A stretch of 64,000 bases of DNA from Harmonia axyridis (Eukaryota > Arthropoda > Insecta > Coleoptera > Coccinellidae), in NCBI RefSeq assembly GCF_914767665.1, contig NC_059501.1, positions 37,920,501 through 37,984,500 of the forward strand, given 5' to 3'. The notes beneath the pieces are model-generated. The model was given only the letters and a program-made list of their open reading frames with translations. It ran no database searches and was not told where the DNA came from. Positions within the stretch are counted from its first letter, which is position 1. The number at the start of each line of letters is the position of its first letter. The position numbers and the translations under genes were made by a program. Shown piece by piece: positions 23,501-34,403 of the stretch.

Positions 23501-26500
23501 TGCTCAAAATTGTTATTTCACATTTAAGTGAAAAGTTTCATTCTGATCGAAGAGATAATTTTGAAATTATCAGGAAAACAAAATTTCGAACTTCTATATT
23601 TACGGAACCCTTAGTTGGATTTTGCCTATGAACGAACTCAAACGCGGAATTCGAAATCCAGACAAAATCTGAAAATGTTGGGTTTGTAGATCTTTCCGTT
23701 CGGAGTTTTAGTGTTACGGATGTGCTCAAAAACAATTCAATTTTTTCTGATTAATAATGGTTTTTAAGACCAATATAGTTGCGTTGCAATATAGTCATGA
23801 GGCCTACAAGAAGTCAACCGGTTCTTTTAACTTTTAGTTATTACAGAGGTCTTATCAACGTGAATGTTATTGCTCAATATATACAGCAATGATTATTTTA
23901 TTTTGGCACACCATTTATTACTTTATGCTACTCAAGGGCATTTAAAAGTATATTCCTAAACCATTAAGAATTATTTCATATTATATTTTTCCTCTTGCAT
24001 TTTATGATCTCGGTGTATAATTTTTGTATTTCATACTTAACATTTATCTATTTAATTGATGGTAAAATGTTATAAACTTCTTACCAATTACTAGTTTTTC
24101 TCAGGAAAAATCCATAAGCATTTACAATTTATCACAAAAATTGAAAACAGAAGTTGAGGTAGAATTTCTGTATGATATTAATAAGGAATGTAATACCATT
24201 GTTTAAACAGTGCTAGTACAGATGGTAATTAGTATTGAAGATTGCCATCCAACTGTTTTACTTAATGTGTAATTGTGTTTATGTGTAATGTGCAAACTGA
24301 AGCAACTGTAAACTTTTGAAAATTGGTGTCATTGTGAATTGAATTACATTCCAATGGTTTGATCAGGATTGTTACTTAATGAAAGCGTTGTAGTGACTAA
24401 CATAATTTTTTGGCACTACTAAAATAATGAAAAAAAAAAGTTGATAGATAAGATATTTTTTATAATGTTTATTTATAGGAATCAGCGATTTAATTGATTA
24501 CAATCGATAATGTGGTCACAGCTGTCACCTTCCATAGCCAAAACCCTATTTGATGCCAAATCTTTCAAACTAAATCTGAATTATGTTGTAATATATATAT
24601 ATATATATTATTATATACAGGGTGAGTCTTTGACTTGTAAATATATTTCAATCGAAGATTCTCGAGCTCAAAAGAAACACTTGTTTCCTTTACTATTTTT
24701 TCAGATTCGATTTTTTTCCCGCTTGATGCAGCGGACATTTTGGAGTTTGACTTTGATGGAATTTTATGTTTGGCAAAGATTCAGATTAATAAAAAACTAT
24801 ATTCCGAAAATCATTTCCTTTGATTCCATTCCATTTGCGAGATATAACTAAAAATTAAATTTTTTTATGAATTTTCAACAGCCCTTATCTCTTCAACTGA
24901 ACTGAATTGGAAAAAATGGTAAAGGAAAAAAGTTTTTCGTTTGACCTCAGGAATCTTCATGAAATATATATACAAGTCAAATACTCACCCTGTATATATG
25001 TGAAATTATATGAAATCATTTCTAGAATATTACTAATTCTTGAAACACCATAATCTCGATGAATTTTTATGTTTTCTTGTATGTGCATGCCTCTATTTGT
25101 TTGTATTTTGGGTTGTTATTGATTACTTGAATTGGTGAAAAAGAATGTAATCATAAAAATACTCTAAATCCAACAATTATTGTATCATTAGGTTAAAAAC
25201 GTTGTTATATGCTGTACTCTGGAATTATCGCTTCACAAAAATTCCATTTTTTCCCCATCATATGTTTTTTCAGCGCATCAGCCTAGGTTTGTTACGTTCT
25301 GACTATATGGTGAATACAAAAACTTCTAATTCAATCAAACAAGTGGAAATAAATACTATTGCTTCAAGTTTTGCTGGCATAAGTATACGCAGATCCTCCT
25401 CTTCTAGGTATAGTAATAATTTTTTTTATTAACACCTCTATTATTTCAAAAACCGTCATCCTATGCTCTTCTCTGCATGAAATTCTTCTGTCTCAAGTAG
25501 TTAAAGTTTTTATGATTACATTTATATTTATTGTCTCCTAGATCTTGAATTTGTGGGATTCAACCATTGCATGTCACTGGGTAAATTAGTCAGTTTTTTT
25601 TAGTCTTCTTTGTTCATTAATTTTTATTTAAGAATGTTGCTAATTAACACATTGTGTTGGTGTCATTGTGTAATATTTTGAATTATTCATGATTAGCCTT
25701 CATGAATTATTTGGAGACCAACAATTTGAGGAATTTAAATTTGATATTAAACAAACTTTTATTATGGGTAGCAAATCTTTGTGATTAATATTTCTTATTA
25801 AAGATAAATTTTGAGAAGTCTCTCTCAAGGTATGAATACATTTTAGGTTTGTTTTGCATCAGCTTGGATATGGGGACCAGATTGTAAACGTGAGTATCGA
25901 TAACTCAGTTAGTAGTGAATCATTAAATTTTACTGTTTCAGTTGCCAGAGAACAATGCCCTTCAGGGCTTATGTGGAGGTATGATCGAGGCGTGGAAAAT
26001 ATATGGAAATGAAAATGCAGCAATTCTATTTGTTATTGAAGAAGTAACAATCAATATTTGTGATCAAAGATTTCATGAATTCGAAATTTATAGAATGAGT
26101 CCCCAAACGAAAGTTGTGAGAAAGACATTGACTGAAATTGCTAACAAAGCTAAACTGGGACCAAACAATGAATTGATTATGTAAGATATCAATTTGAATT
26201 TTGTTGCTAATGCTAATAAAAAAATTCCGATTTTGTTTTCTAGAGATGGTATCCATATGGCTGTTGTTTACTTCAGATCAGGGTATGAACCTGAAGCTTA
26301 TCCTTCTAAAAAAGAATGGGATGCTAGATTATTGATTGAAAGGTAATTATTATGATCTTATTTGAATAACCTGTTTGAAAAGTAATTCTCGAACGCAACT
26401 CTGGTGTTTTCATTTCTTTTCACATTTAAATTAAATTTTATTTATTTAAATTTATTTTCCATTCACTATTTGAGTTTATTGTTACCAATAATGAATTGTA

Positions 26501-29500
26501 ATTGGTATAATTGAATTGATATTTGTAATCTTATGGTTAATCAACATGTTGGCTGGGTTACATATAATATGGAGATGGCTTTCAAGAATTGATGAGATCA
26601 CCAGAAGTGAATAAGTTTTCAAAATCTCAGGGCATATGTATTGCAAACAACTAAAAAATTTTTAATCCAGTGTGACATACAGTGCTGTTTAGACCAATAA
26701 AACGTAAAAAAGAAATTTATAACAGTGACTAAAATAATCTAAATAATAATTTGGAGTACTTTACTCTTTAAACAATTCATAGAGCTACAAACAAGTCCAA
26801 AAAAGCTTGAAAGATTATTGTTAAGCACAACCTTTTCTATTGTATTTCTTCTCCAAATACCCTTTTTCTTATGCACACCTTCAAATTTCAACTGGTTCCT
26901 ACTAGAACTAGATCCATCTCCTTGCATATAAGGTGTGATAAAAATGTCATCTTTTTTTTTGCTTTGCCCAAGCTTCTACTTCATCATTAATTTACTTTCC
27001 ACAAATTTGATTGCAGATCTCAAGCGATAAAATGCCCCTCAATACAGTATCATTTAGCAGGAACCAAAAAGGTACAACAAGCTTTAGCTAGGAGTGGTGC
27101 ATTGGATATGTTTTTGACAGAAGCTAAGAAAATAGAAGCAATTAAGGAAATATTCACAGGTTTATATAGCTTGGACTTTGATGAGTTTGGGGACCAAGCC
27201 GTCCAGATGGCTTTGGATGAACCAGAAAGGTTGTTGTACACCTATTCTTCTATGATATGTATAACTTGTCTATTTTACTGTTATCAGATTTGTTTTGAAA
27301 CCTCAAAGAGAAGGAGGCGGAAATAACATTTATGGTATGGACGTGAAGAAAGCTATGTTAGAAATGAAAAATAGTAAGGAAAGAACAGCTTGGATTTTAA
27401 TGGAGAGAATTCATCCACCTGTATCCAAGTCATATATTATTCGACCAGGAGATAAAAATTTACCAATTCTGGAAGATGTTATATCTGAATTAGGCATTTA
27501 TGGAGTTGTGATTGGGTAATGATTTTTTTTTTTTTATTGACACCTTATGAAATTAGTTTAATTGTCTTTCTGTGACTGGATTGAACTTCAAAGAATTTTG
27601 GGTTTATGGAGGATAAAAAAGATAGTAATTTAGATTATAGTTATAGTTGGGTTAGCTAAGAACTCTCTTCCATCCATTCAAATGGATACAATGTGTTGAA
27701 TAATAAAATAAAAATTAATGTCAAAATAATTATTGCAATACTGCAGTAATCCAGTTAAAATTAGGATAAAAAAAGTATAAAAGTAGGTGGAGCTATATGG
27801 GGGATATATATATGGGGGAGTACTGAGTTTTTTGATGATTTTTGTTGATTTTTGACCAGAAAGTTATTCATAATGACAGTCTCCTGGGATAGTGCAGTAT
27901 TGGGTGCGAAATAAGAGTTTTCTTCACAAATTTGATATTTTTTGAAGAATTATGAATAATTTCAACGCTTCAGTATCAGAATTCCATTTGCATTGTAAAA
28001 TTTGAAACATTTCTCTATTGATTCACTTGAAACACTAAGAGATTTCTCACTGAAATCCTTAATTTTTCTTTATTTGAACAATAAGTATGAAAATCACAAA
28101 TGAAAATTATCCAATTGACCTTTTTTTATATGGAAAATCCATTGCTCATTAACAAAAAATCATCATTATTTGATGTTTTAGTATTTTTTTAACATTTCTG
28201 ACCATCCTACCTATATAGTATCATATATCATTTTGAAGGAAAAAAAATATTGAATTCAACGAAGTAATGATATATAGGGTGTTCCATTGAAAAAAATATA
28301 GGTTTGTATTGAATCTTCAAAACCATACCCCGAGAAAAAAAATCGAGTACACCACTGGATTCTACGCAGAATTCTGAATCAGATGTAGTTTTTACCTCAG
28401 CATTATTCCTAATAACTTCGGAGATAAAGGAGGGGTCCGAAAAGTATCAATTTCCAAAATCGCCCTGTATCTTTTGAACGGAAACAGTTATACAAAATCT
28501 GATTAGACCAACTCGAGTTTCACGAAAAAGTAGGACAGGAACGTGAAAACCGCAAGGCTCTATCTTAAATAACAAGCGAGAAACCTGGCAGTCTCACCCA
28601 AAATGGGATGCACTGTACAATCAGTCCATAAAAATTTCGAAAAGACCTTACCCAGCAACTACAGACCTATCGCTCTATTATCTATTATTTCAAAGGGCAT
28701 GGAAAAAGTCATTAACATCGAGCTCATGAAACATCTGGAATACTCAGCAATTATCAGCGATAGGCAATATGGTTTCCTTCATACAAGATCAACTGGTGAT
28801 CTGCTTGCTTAGGTCTCACATATGTGGCAGCTATCTATGGAAAAATATGGTGAAACCTTAGCCGTGGCATCTTCAGGGCATTCGATCAAGTTCGCACCAG
28901 GGACTCCTCGCAAGCTTCCATTTTATAGCTTGCACTGGTAGATGCAGTTTTATTTGACTTTCTACCCATAAATGCTGCTTTTCCGCAGGTATCAGTTCTA
29001 GCTCCAAAATTGCTTTCACTGCATACATAGCTTCGCGGACAATTCTACCCTCCATACCGTTTTTTCTTCCGGGGCTCCAATACCAGCTCGCCAAATCAGA
29101 AACGAACAAAAAAGAAATATATACTTGGCAACAATTCTCTAATGGGGGTCCAATAACTTGGAAGAGTTCAACGCAGACAAAACACAAGCTTGTCTTTTCT
29201 CTAGAAAAGCCAATCTCACTGTGCCCAACATAAGATTCTCAGGAGTAACCATACCATTGAAGACATCCATCTCGATGCTTGGTATTGCTATCAGCAATAA
29301 CCTTTCTTGGGAAAATCACGTGAGATCAATTGTTAAAAGTGCATTATTAATTCAAGTTCCTCCAAAGGTTTTTTTGAATACAACAAAACCTTGTCTCCGC
29401 AAAAGTGAAATACCTCGACTCGAAACCCATCACGTCCACATAGAGCAAATAAAGTATTGGACCCAAAGCTGATCCCTGCGATACTCCCATATTAATTGTA

Positions 29501-30277
29501 CATTCGTATATTCGTCAAAATGATTCTATTCCGCAGATATGAAGTTGGTTGTGTTCGTTTTGATTACAGCACCCTGACCTACATAAGGTAAAAAGGGTGA
29601 CCATAACCCACACTGTATTCAAGCAGAAGTTGGTTACTCGTGATTATTCCTTAAGGGCCAAAACCAAGGGCGGGACCAACAATACCCGCGGTCATTAGTG
29701 ATTATTCGCTTGAAATCGCGTATGGTCCATTGAGCGCAGAAGATCAATAATATATATTATATTTATTTTAGGTAGGGCAAGCCGTCAGCGATCAGCAAAA
29801 GTTGTAAATAAGGGAACTTTGTCCTATCTTTTATTGCAAAATGTTGATGACACGAAATCACCTGGTTTTCGCGGTTTCGTGTGTTTTCAAGGTAGATACA
29901 GTTTGCATCATGCTGTGCTTCTTCCGATGTTTTCCTTTAAATCGCTTACGTCATGCCATACTTAGATATTATTACTCCGCAGCAAAAAATGTCCCTGAGA
30001 ATCCTAAAAGCCCTGCCTGTAATGCCTACAAAATTATTTTGGTCTTCAAATATGATCAATTTAAACTATTGTTCAAACGACACGAGTTTTGATATAGATG
30101 CTCTAGATTAATTATATGTACTTATTTTGTTTTCTTCATTCCAGTGATTCCCAAAAAATTCTTGTTAACCGTCAAGTGGGACATATGCTTCGAACAAAAT
30201 TGAGTTCTGCAGATGAAGGTGGGGTCGCAGCAGGATTTGGTGCTCTAGATAGTCCTTTTTTGATAGATCTTGACTGA
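20583..30277 (+). CDS. GSS: Glutathione synthetase, with two alternative second exons
   Basis: A cytosolic ATP-grasp ligase that adds glycine to gamma-glutamylcysteine, the last step of glutathione synthesis. Coding exons by frame and splice sites: 20583-20948; 21972-22108 (2a) or 25274-25407 (2b); 25847-25889; 25942-26180; 26244-26342; 27017-27229; 27288-27515; 30145-30277. With 2b this gives 484 residues, with 2a 485, in line with about 474 in mammals. Diagnostic motifs are LLRSD and QVEIN (exon 2), AGTKKVQQ, FVLKPQREGGGNN (glycine-rich ATP loop), ILMERI, and the C-terminal A-loop LSSADEGGVAAGFGALD. All junctions are GT-AG; the exon 6 donor (AAAG|GTTGTT) is weak. Polyadenylation signals AATAAA follow at about 30321 and 30362. 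Intron 7 (2.6 kb) holds LINE debris. The identification is firm; transcript structure is inferred. Confidence 0.93.
21225..21326. repeat. 102-bp palindromic MITE, copy 2 of 2 (in GSS intron 1)
   Basis: This copy has TTATTCGACTGGCTGTACCA at the left and GCAGCCAGTCGAATAC at the right, the same length and internal order as the copy at 6230-6331. It lies 646 bp upstream of alternative exon 2a. Confidence 0.75.
21972..22108 (+). CDS. GSS: GSS alternative exon 2a
   Basis: Acceptor TATATTAG precedes a 137-nt exon (45 codons plus 2 nt) ending at donor GTAAAA. It encodes ISLALLRSDLM, then a variable stretch (LETIPTFSCC), then KQVEINSIASGFGWLG and SAEIHR. It corresponds to human residues around 123-165, which include the substrate-contacting Arg125, Glu144, Asn146 and Ser149/151. 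All of these positions have matching residues here. It enters in phase 0 and leaves in phase 2, exactly like exon 2b. Confidence 0.85.
22756..22863 (+). other. Unassigned 35-codon open segment after a possible splice acceptor
   Basis: Following CCATATAG, one frame reads SNKLPYCQRPNAYNDVAEGI, then EEDLYEHDPQ, then DIESS and a stop. The composition (acidic, low in the bases typical of this intron) looks coding, and AATAAA words follow. It cannot be spliced in frame to GSS exon 1 (phase 0) or exon 2a (phase 2) at this acceptor, because a phase-1 junction is needed. It may be the terminal exon of a nested gene, a processed pseudogene fragment, or chance. Function unknown. Confidence 0.3.
24614..24996. 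repeat. MITE of about 380 bp (TATACAGGGTGAGT type) in GSS intron
   Basis: The left end TATACAGGGTGAGTCTTTGA and the inverted right end ATACAGGGTGAGTATTTGAC lead into arms of about 50 bp that also share CTTGTA.ATATATTTCA and GAAGATTC. It sits just upstream of alternative exon 2b. No meaningful ORF. Confidence 0.7.
25274..25407 (+). CDS. GSS: GSS alternative exon 2b
   Basis: A strong acceptor (TTTTTTCAG) precedes a 134-nt exon (44 codons plus 2 nt) with donor GTATAG. It encodes ISLGLLRSDYM, then VNTKTSNSI, then KQVEINTIASSFAGIS. It is homologous to exon 2a and to the same segment of human GSS; LRSDYM and EINTI.ASF are closest to the mammalian form. The same phases (0 in, 2 out) mean it can replace exon 2a but that inclusion of both shifts the frame, the classic arrangement of mutually exclusive exons. 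Confidence 0.88.
28270..28473. repeat. MITE-like fragment in GSS intron 7
   Basis: The ends TATATAGGGTGTTCC and (inverted) GATACAGGGCGATTTT resemble the other ACAGGGTG-type repeats in the window. The interior shares CCACTGGATTCTACG with the right arm of the 14820-16323 fold-back. Boundaries are approximate. Confidence 0.45.
28590..29480 (+). pseudogene. Decayed LINE reverse-transcriptase fragments in GSS intron 7
   Basis: 28603-28812 reads NFEKTLPSNYRPIALLSIIS followed by KGMEKVINIELMKHL and SDRQYGFLHTRSTGDLLA, which is reverse-transcriptase motif territory of an APE-type LINE. 29158-29472 reads FNADKTQACLFSR, then LGIAISNNLSWENHVRSIV, which is the region after the catalytic motif. The stretch between them is rearranged (antisense-like composition, stops), and no YxDD box remains. 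Inactive. Confidence 0.7.
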
Positions 30278-30534
30278 TAATGAAGAAGAAGAATTCAAAT
30301 TATTTGTTATTTTTGTCTGCAATAAATATTGTATTTTGTAAACATATTTTATATACTCATTGAATAAATTTGAAGTTTTATTATATGTATTTTTTTTATT
30401 AACTCCCAAATTGAAGACACAGATATTTCAATTAACATTTCACACGTAAAGATATGATTTTTTAGGACCAGATGTACTCCATTGTATAAAATCTCTTACT
30501 TCTACATGTGGGACTCTGTAGAAATGACCTATAT

Positions 30535-32710
30535 GACCCTAGCTTCTCGTGGGACTTATCATGCAAAAGGACCAAGCCATCCAGAGTACTCTGAATAACA
30601 AGGAGATCGCAATGTGTGCCTTCCTAGACATATCTGGGTCCTTTGACAACACAACACATGTGTGGGTCAGAGAGGCACTCAAAAGGCGAGATGTGAACAA
30701 AACCATTTTAAAATGAATGTATGAGATGCTGAAGACGGGAATAGCTGAGACACAAACCACCTCTGTTAAAGCCACTCACGGAACACCTCAAGGGACAAGC
30801 GCAGTCCCAGGGGGATGGGGGCTGTGGTCAGGGAGGTCATGACCTCCCCGAAAATGGAACCACCTAACACTCAATATGCCTTTCAAGCAGACAAGATGCG
30901 AAATGGTCCTATCAAAAAACTTGAAGCCCATAACGGCGACCCCCCAAAATTTAAGGCTAGGACCGCCCTTGCAAGGGGGAGTAAAATCTCCCCTTCTATG
31001 GAGCCTAGTAGTGGATGAATTACTTCACAGACTCACAGAGCTTGGCTTCGACTGAATAGGCTATGCAGACGATATAGTCTTAATAGTTAAAGGAAAATTC
31101 GAGAGCACCTTGTGCGATTTAATGCAGGAAGGCCTTAGAATAATTGAACAATGTTGCTTGTCAGTGGGGCTAAACATAAACCCATCCAATACTAGAGTAA
31201 TTCCATTTATTCGGGAAAGGAAACTTCCAGCTATGAAATCTCTGTCTCTCTCTTAAAGGAGACATCATAAAGTGGAAATCTGAAGTCAAATATCTGGGAA
31301 TAACACTAGACAGTAATCTTCTGTGGAGGAAAAACATTGAGGTTACGGCTAACAAAGCAACAAAGGCCTTGATGGCGTGCAGACGTTTGGCTGGTAAGAT
31401 TTGGGGATGTAACAAAAAAATACTGGATGTACGTCATTAATTGTGAGGCCGATAATAACCTATGGGGCCATAGTCTGGCATGCTAATGCGAGTCAGAACA
31501 GCACGAGGAAAGCTCTTGATACAATACAAAGGTTAGCCTGTGTTTGTATCACTGGAGCTATGAGAATGTGCCCTACTAGGGCATTGGAGATCATTACAGA
31601 TCTCACACCTTTTCATCTAGTAATAGAGAGAGTGGCCCACGAGGCCACTATCTAGGGAAGTTACTGGCAATGAGGGAATTAGGAATAAGAGAGCCTGGTC
31701 CTCCTTGACTAATTACATACCATCAGCGAACCTTCCCAGTGACGTGATGATAAGGAAAATTAGCATCGAAAAAACCTTCATTACGATACTAAGTAGAAAA
31801 GAAGATTGAGAAAAGGAGTCTTCAAAAGAATACCATCAAATGGTACACAGATGGTTCCAAAACCACGATGGGGACTGGCGCTGGAGTTTTCGGGATTGGT
31901 ACCAAATGCTCAATATAGCTAGGCCGCTGTCTAAGTGTCTTTCAGGCAGAGATACTTGGAATAGAAAGATGTGTAGAAATCAACCTAGCAAGAAATTATC
32001 AGAAATGTGATATAGCGATACATTTTGATAGTCAGGCTGCAATTGAAGCACTGAGCTCACATATCGATTCTAAAATGGTATGGAGTGCCAAAGAAAACTC
32101 AATGAAATAGGCAAGAATAACAAGGACTTTTTAATCTGGGCTCCCGGGAATTAGAGGGAATGAAGAAGTCAACACACTTGCCAGAAAAAGGGCACGAACT
32201 CCTTTCATCAGCCCGGAACCTTTCTGTGGCGTAGAAAAATGTAACTACAAGAAAGAGTTTCAGGAGAAGGAAGAAACTCTGGCGGAATATTCCTGGTTTG
32301 GATCACTCCAAAAAGATTCTTCGAAACTTTGACTCTACGAGATCTAAGAAGTATCTGGATCTCAGTTAAAATAATCTACAACTCCTCACAGGGCATTGTC
32401 ACCTTAGGAAACACCTCATGAGAATGGGTCTAACAGAAAATGACGAGTGCAGATTCTGTGGGGTGGAGGAAGAAACTCCGGATCACCTGGTGACGGAATG
32501 CCTCGCCATCGCTAGCCAACGCAAAACCTGCTTTGGACATGAAACTTGTTGAAATGAGGAATTAGCCTCCTTGAAGCCATCCTCGATATCGGAGTGCATC
32601 AGAACTCTGGAACTGGAAGGCGAGCTGTAGATCACGCTATGGAGAGAATAGCTCTGATGGGGCAATAGATGATTAGGTCGCAGTGAAACGAAACCTCCTT
32701 AATTAAATCT
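30535..32710 (+). pseudogene. Decayed LINE with reverse transcriptase and RNase H domains
   Basis: In several frames the order is: reverse transcriptase (MCAFLDISGSFDN, TPQG, a GYADDIVLIV box near 31060, then KYLGITLDSNLLW near 31290), thumb region (31443-31655, RPIITYGAIVWHANASQNST), RNase H (VYTDGSKTTMGTGAGVFG near 31850, then HFDSQAAIEALSSH near 32030), and a zinc-knuckle-like RLRKHLMRMGLTENDECRFC near 32400. This order (RT, RNase H, C-terminal Cys/His) is that of I/R1-type LINEs; the clade is not certain. Multiple stops and frameshifts and a MITE insertion (30816-30972) mark it as dead. Confidence 0.78.
30816..30972. repeat. Short MITE inserted in the LINE reverse transcriptase
   Basis: The RT text breaks right after the TPQG region and resumes as GVKSPLLW at about 30978. 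The inserted 157 bp is flanked by AGGGGGA on both sides (30809-30815 and 30974-30980), consistent with a 7-8-bp target duplication. The ends (TGGGGGCTGTGG and, inverted, TGCAAGGGCGGTCC) are weakly inverted. Confidence 0.5.
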
Positions 32711-32784
32711 TATCTGAATCTAATCTAGTGATTTTCACATTGAAAAATGTTGGTTGGCAGATATTCTGGCGGAGTTTTACTCGA

Positions 32785-32945
32785 TCAATTAGCCTCCTTG
32801 AAGCCATCCTCGATATTGAAGTTCATTAGAACTCTGGAGCTGGAAGGCGAGCTCTAAATCACGTTATGGAGAAAATAGCTCTGATTGGGGGCACAATAGA
32901 CCATTGGGTCGCAGTGGAATGGAACCTCTTCAATTGAATCTTAAT
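32785..32945 (+). repeat. Second copy of the same LINE's 3' end
   Basis: This segment repeats about 150 bp of 32563-32720 with roughly 85-90% similarity by eye. Both copies contain TTAGCCTCCTTGAAGCCATC and TGGAAGGCGAGCT. It is a separate 3' fragment or a tandem leftover of the LINE just upstream. Confidence 0.65.
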
Positions 32946-33470
32946 CTTGAGGTCGAAAATAATTCTCAAAGACCGTGAATTTTAGCCAAAAAATTAAAAA
33001 GGTTCTTATTTGTTAAGAATGGATCAGGCTATCCAAAATTAAATTTCTCATTGTAATCAAAATATAAATCTAAACAAGTTGACTTTTTCTACCCCTTCGA
33101 ATCATAGAGAAACTGCACCAAAATTTTTTTGAATGCCTTCTTGGCCTCATAAATATTAGCTTAATTTAATTTTTGTGAATTTTTCGGTTTTTGAGAGACA
33201 AATTAAAAATTACTTTTCGGGCGCCATTTTCAGGGGGCTCAAAAAAATTTACATACATGAAAGACTCACCCTATTTTTTTGACAATAAATTATTCCCTAA
33301 ATTTTTTCGCAACTATTTATATACACCCTGTATTTCATAAAATTATGTCAGCAGAGAGTTCAAACAGTCAGAATGAAAAACATTTAAAACACCTTTATTA
33401 ATTACAGGAAAATATTTCAACATTTGAAAATTGAAGTAACACAATATGTCATTGTCAACAAATTAAATTC

Positions 33471-33737
33471 TTAACAAGATGTGAAGAGACCCTTCGCCTT
33501 CATTCTCTCGAATTCTTTATCAATATCATAATTCCTGAAAAAAAAAAATTACAGGAGTATTTCAAGTGGGAATGCAATATATATTTACGCGTGAAATTCG
33601 GCATATTTCTTCTTTTGATAATCGCAACGAAATTTCCAAAATAGGTATCCCCCCACAAGACCAGATATTCCTGCTTTCACTAGATTTCTAAGGGATTGTT
33701 CTAAACACATGTTGAACATGTAAGGTTTGTGAGTCAT
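33471..33737 (-). CDS. Second, diverged COX6C-type gene
   Basis: Exon 1 (33737 down to 33589) and exon 2 (33534 down to 33471) join in the same phase and at the same codon as in the COX6C gene at 19669-19957. Exon 2 is 64 nt in both. The 70-residue product starts MTHKPYMFNMCLEQSLRNL, has a hydrophobic stretch (AGISGLVGGYLFW), a basic YQKKKYAEFH segment, and the near-identical C-terminus NYDIDKEFERMKAKGLFTSC. The ATG lies directly after a TTTTACAG acceptor, with a 5' UTR exon ending at 33820 (donor GTAAGA). AATAAA (33399-33394 on the minus strand) serves as polyadenylation signal. A retained intron means DNA-level duplication, not a retrocopy. The N-terminal half is strongly changed, so it may be a specialised (e.g. 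tissue-restricted) subunit; this is inference. Confidence 0.85.
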
Positions 33738-33929
33738 CTGTAAAAAGTAAATGAATGCTTTGCACAATACAGAATGTACGGCAACTCAATTTCGAACAGA
33801 AGTTTGCGAAAAATCTTACCTTTTCGATATTTAATTATTTGAAAGGATAATTTTATTACTGTTGATGTCGGAAAAATCTGTTCGTTTCCATAGTTTCAGT
33901 GAATAAATTCATTTTTGTGGTTTTCTGCT

Positions 33930-34140
33930 AAGTGGGTAGTAAGCATAGAGTAATAAATATACATGTATATTACTCTGAGGTAAGATGCATAGAATACCTG
34001 GTGTGTTTACTGATTCGATTTTGTTTCAGACTTTTCGAGAGACCCACCTGTTGCTTTGGTGGTCTGCTTCACCAGAGTGATGTAAGGTGGCGCTCTTTAA
34101 AATTTTTCGAATTCCCTCATCTGCCTGGTGCCGTTTAAAA
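33930..34140. repeat. Dispersed repeat, copy 1
   Basis: ACTCTGAGGTAAGATGCATAG followed by an ACCTGGTGTGT segment recurs in inverse orientation at about 60190-60360. Both contain CGAGAGA and GCG-rich words further in. The class is unknown. Confidence 0.5.
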
Positions 34141-34230
34141 AGGAAATACTGATTTTAGACACTGCAAACATTCACAATAAATTACAATTCAGTTCATATC
34201 GAATTTTTACTCAAATGAATGGAATATAAT

Positions 34231-34403
34231 TGTAACATAGTCAACATTTTAAATAGTTAGTTATTAAGAATTATATCAAATGTGGCAACAACGCATCGAT
34301 ATGGTATAAATAACAAATATGTTGGTAATTCTTTACTTTACGATTCATTCAATGTAGAGACATAAATAAGATAGAAACAATAAATATAAAACTGCCTTAT
34401 CAG
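34231..34403 (+). repeat. 5' LTR, left part (interrupted)
   Basis: This is the first 173 bp of a 227-bp LTR; the rest is at 37267-37320, beyond a P-like insertion. It contains a TATAAATA box (34305-34312) and an AATAAA word (about 34381). Compared with the 3' LTR it has about 75 additional bp (TATA-containing), which the 3' LTR has lost. Confidence 0.88.
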
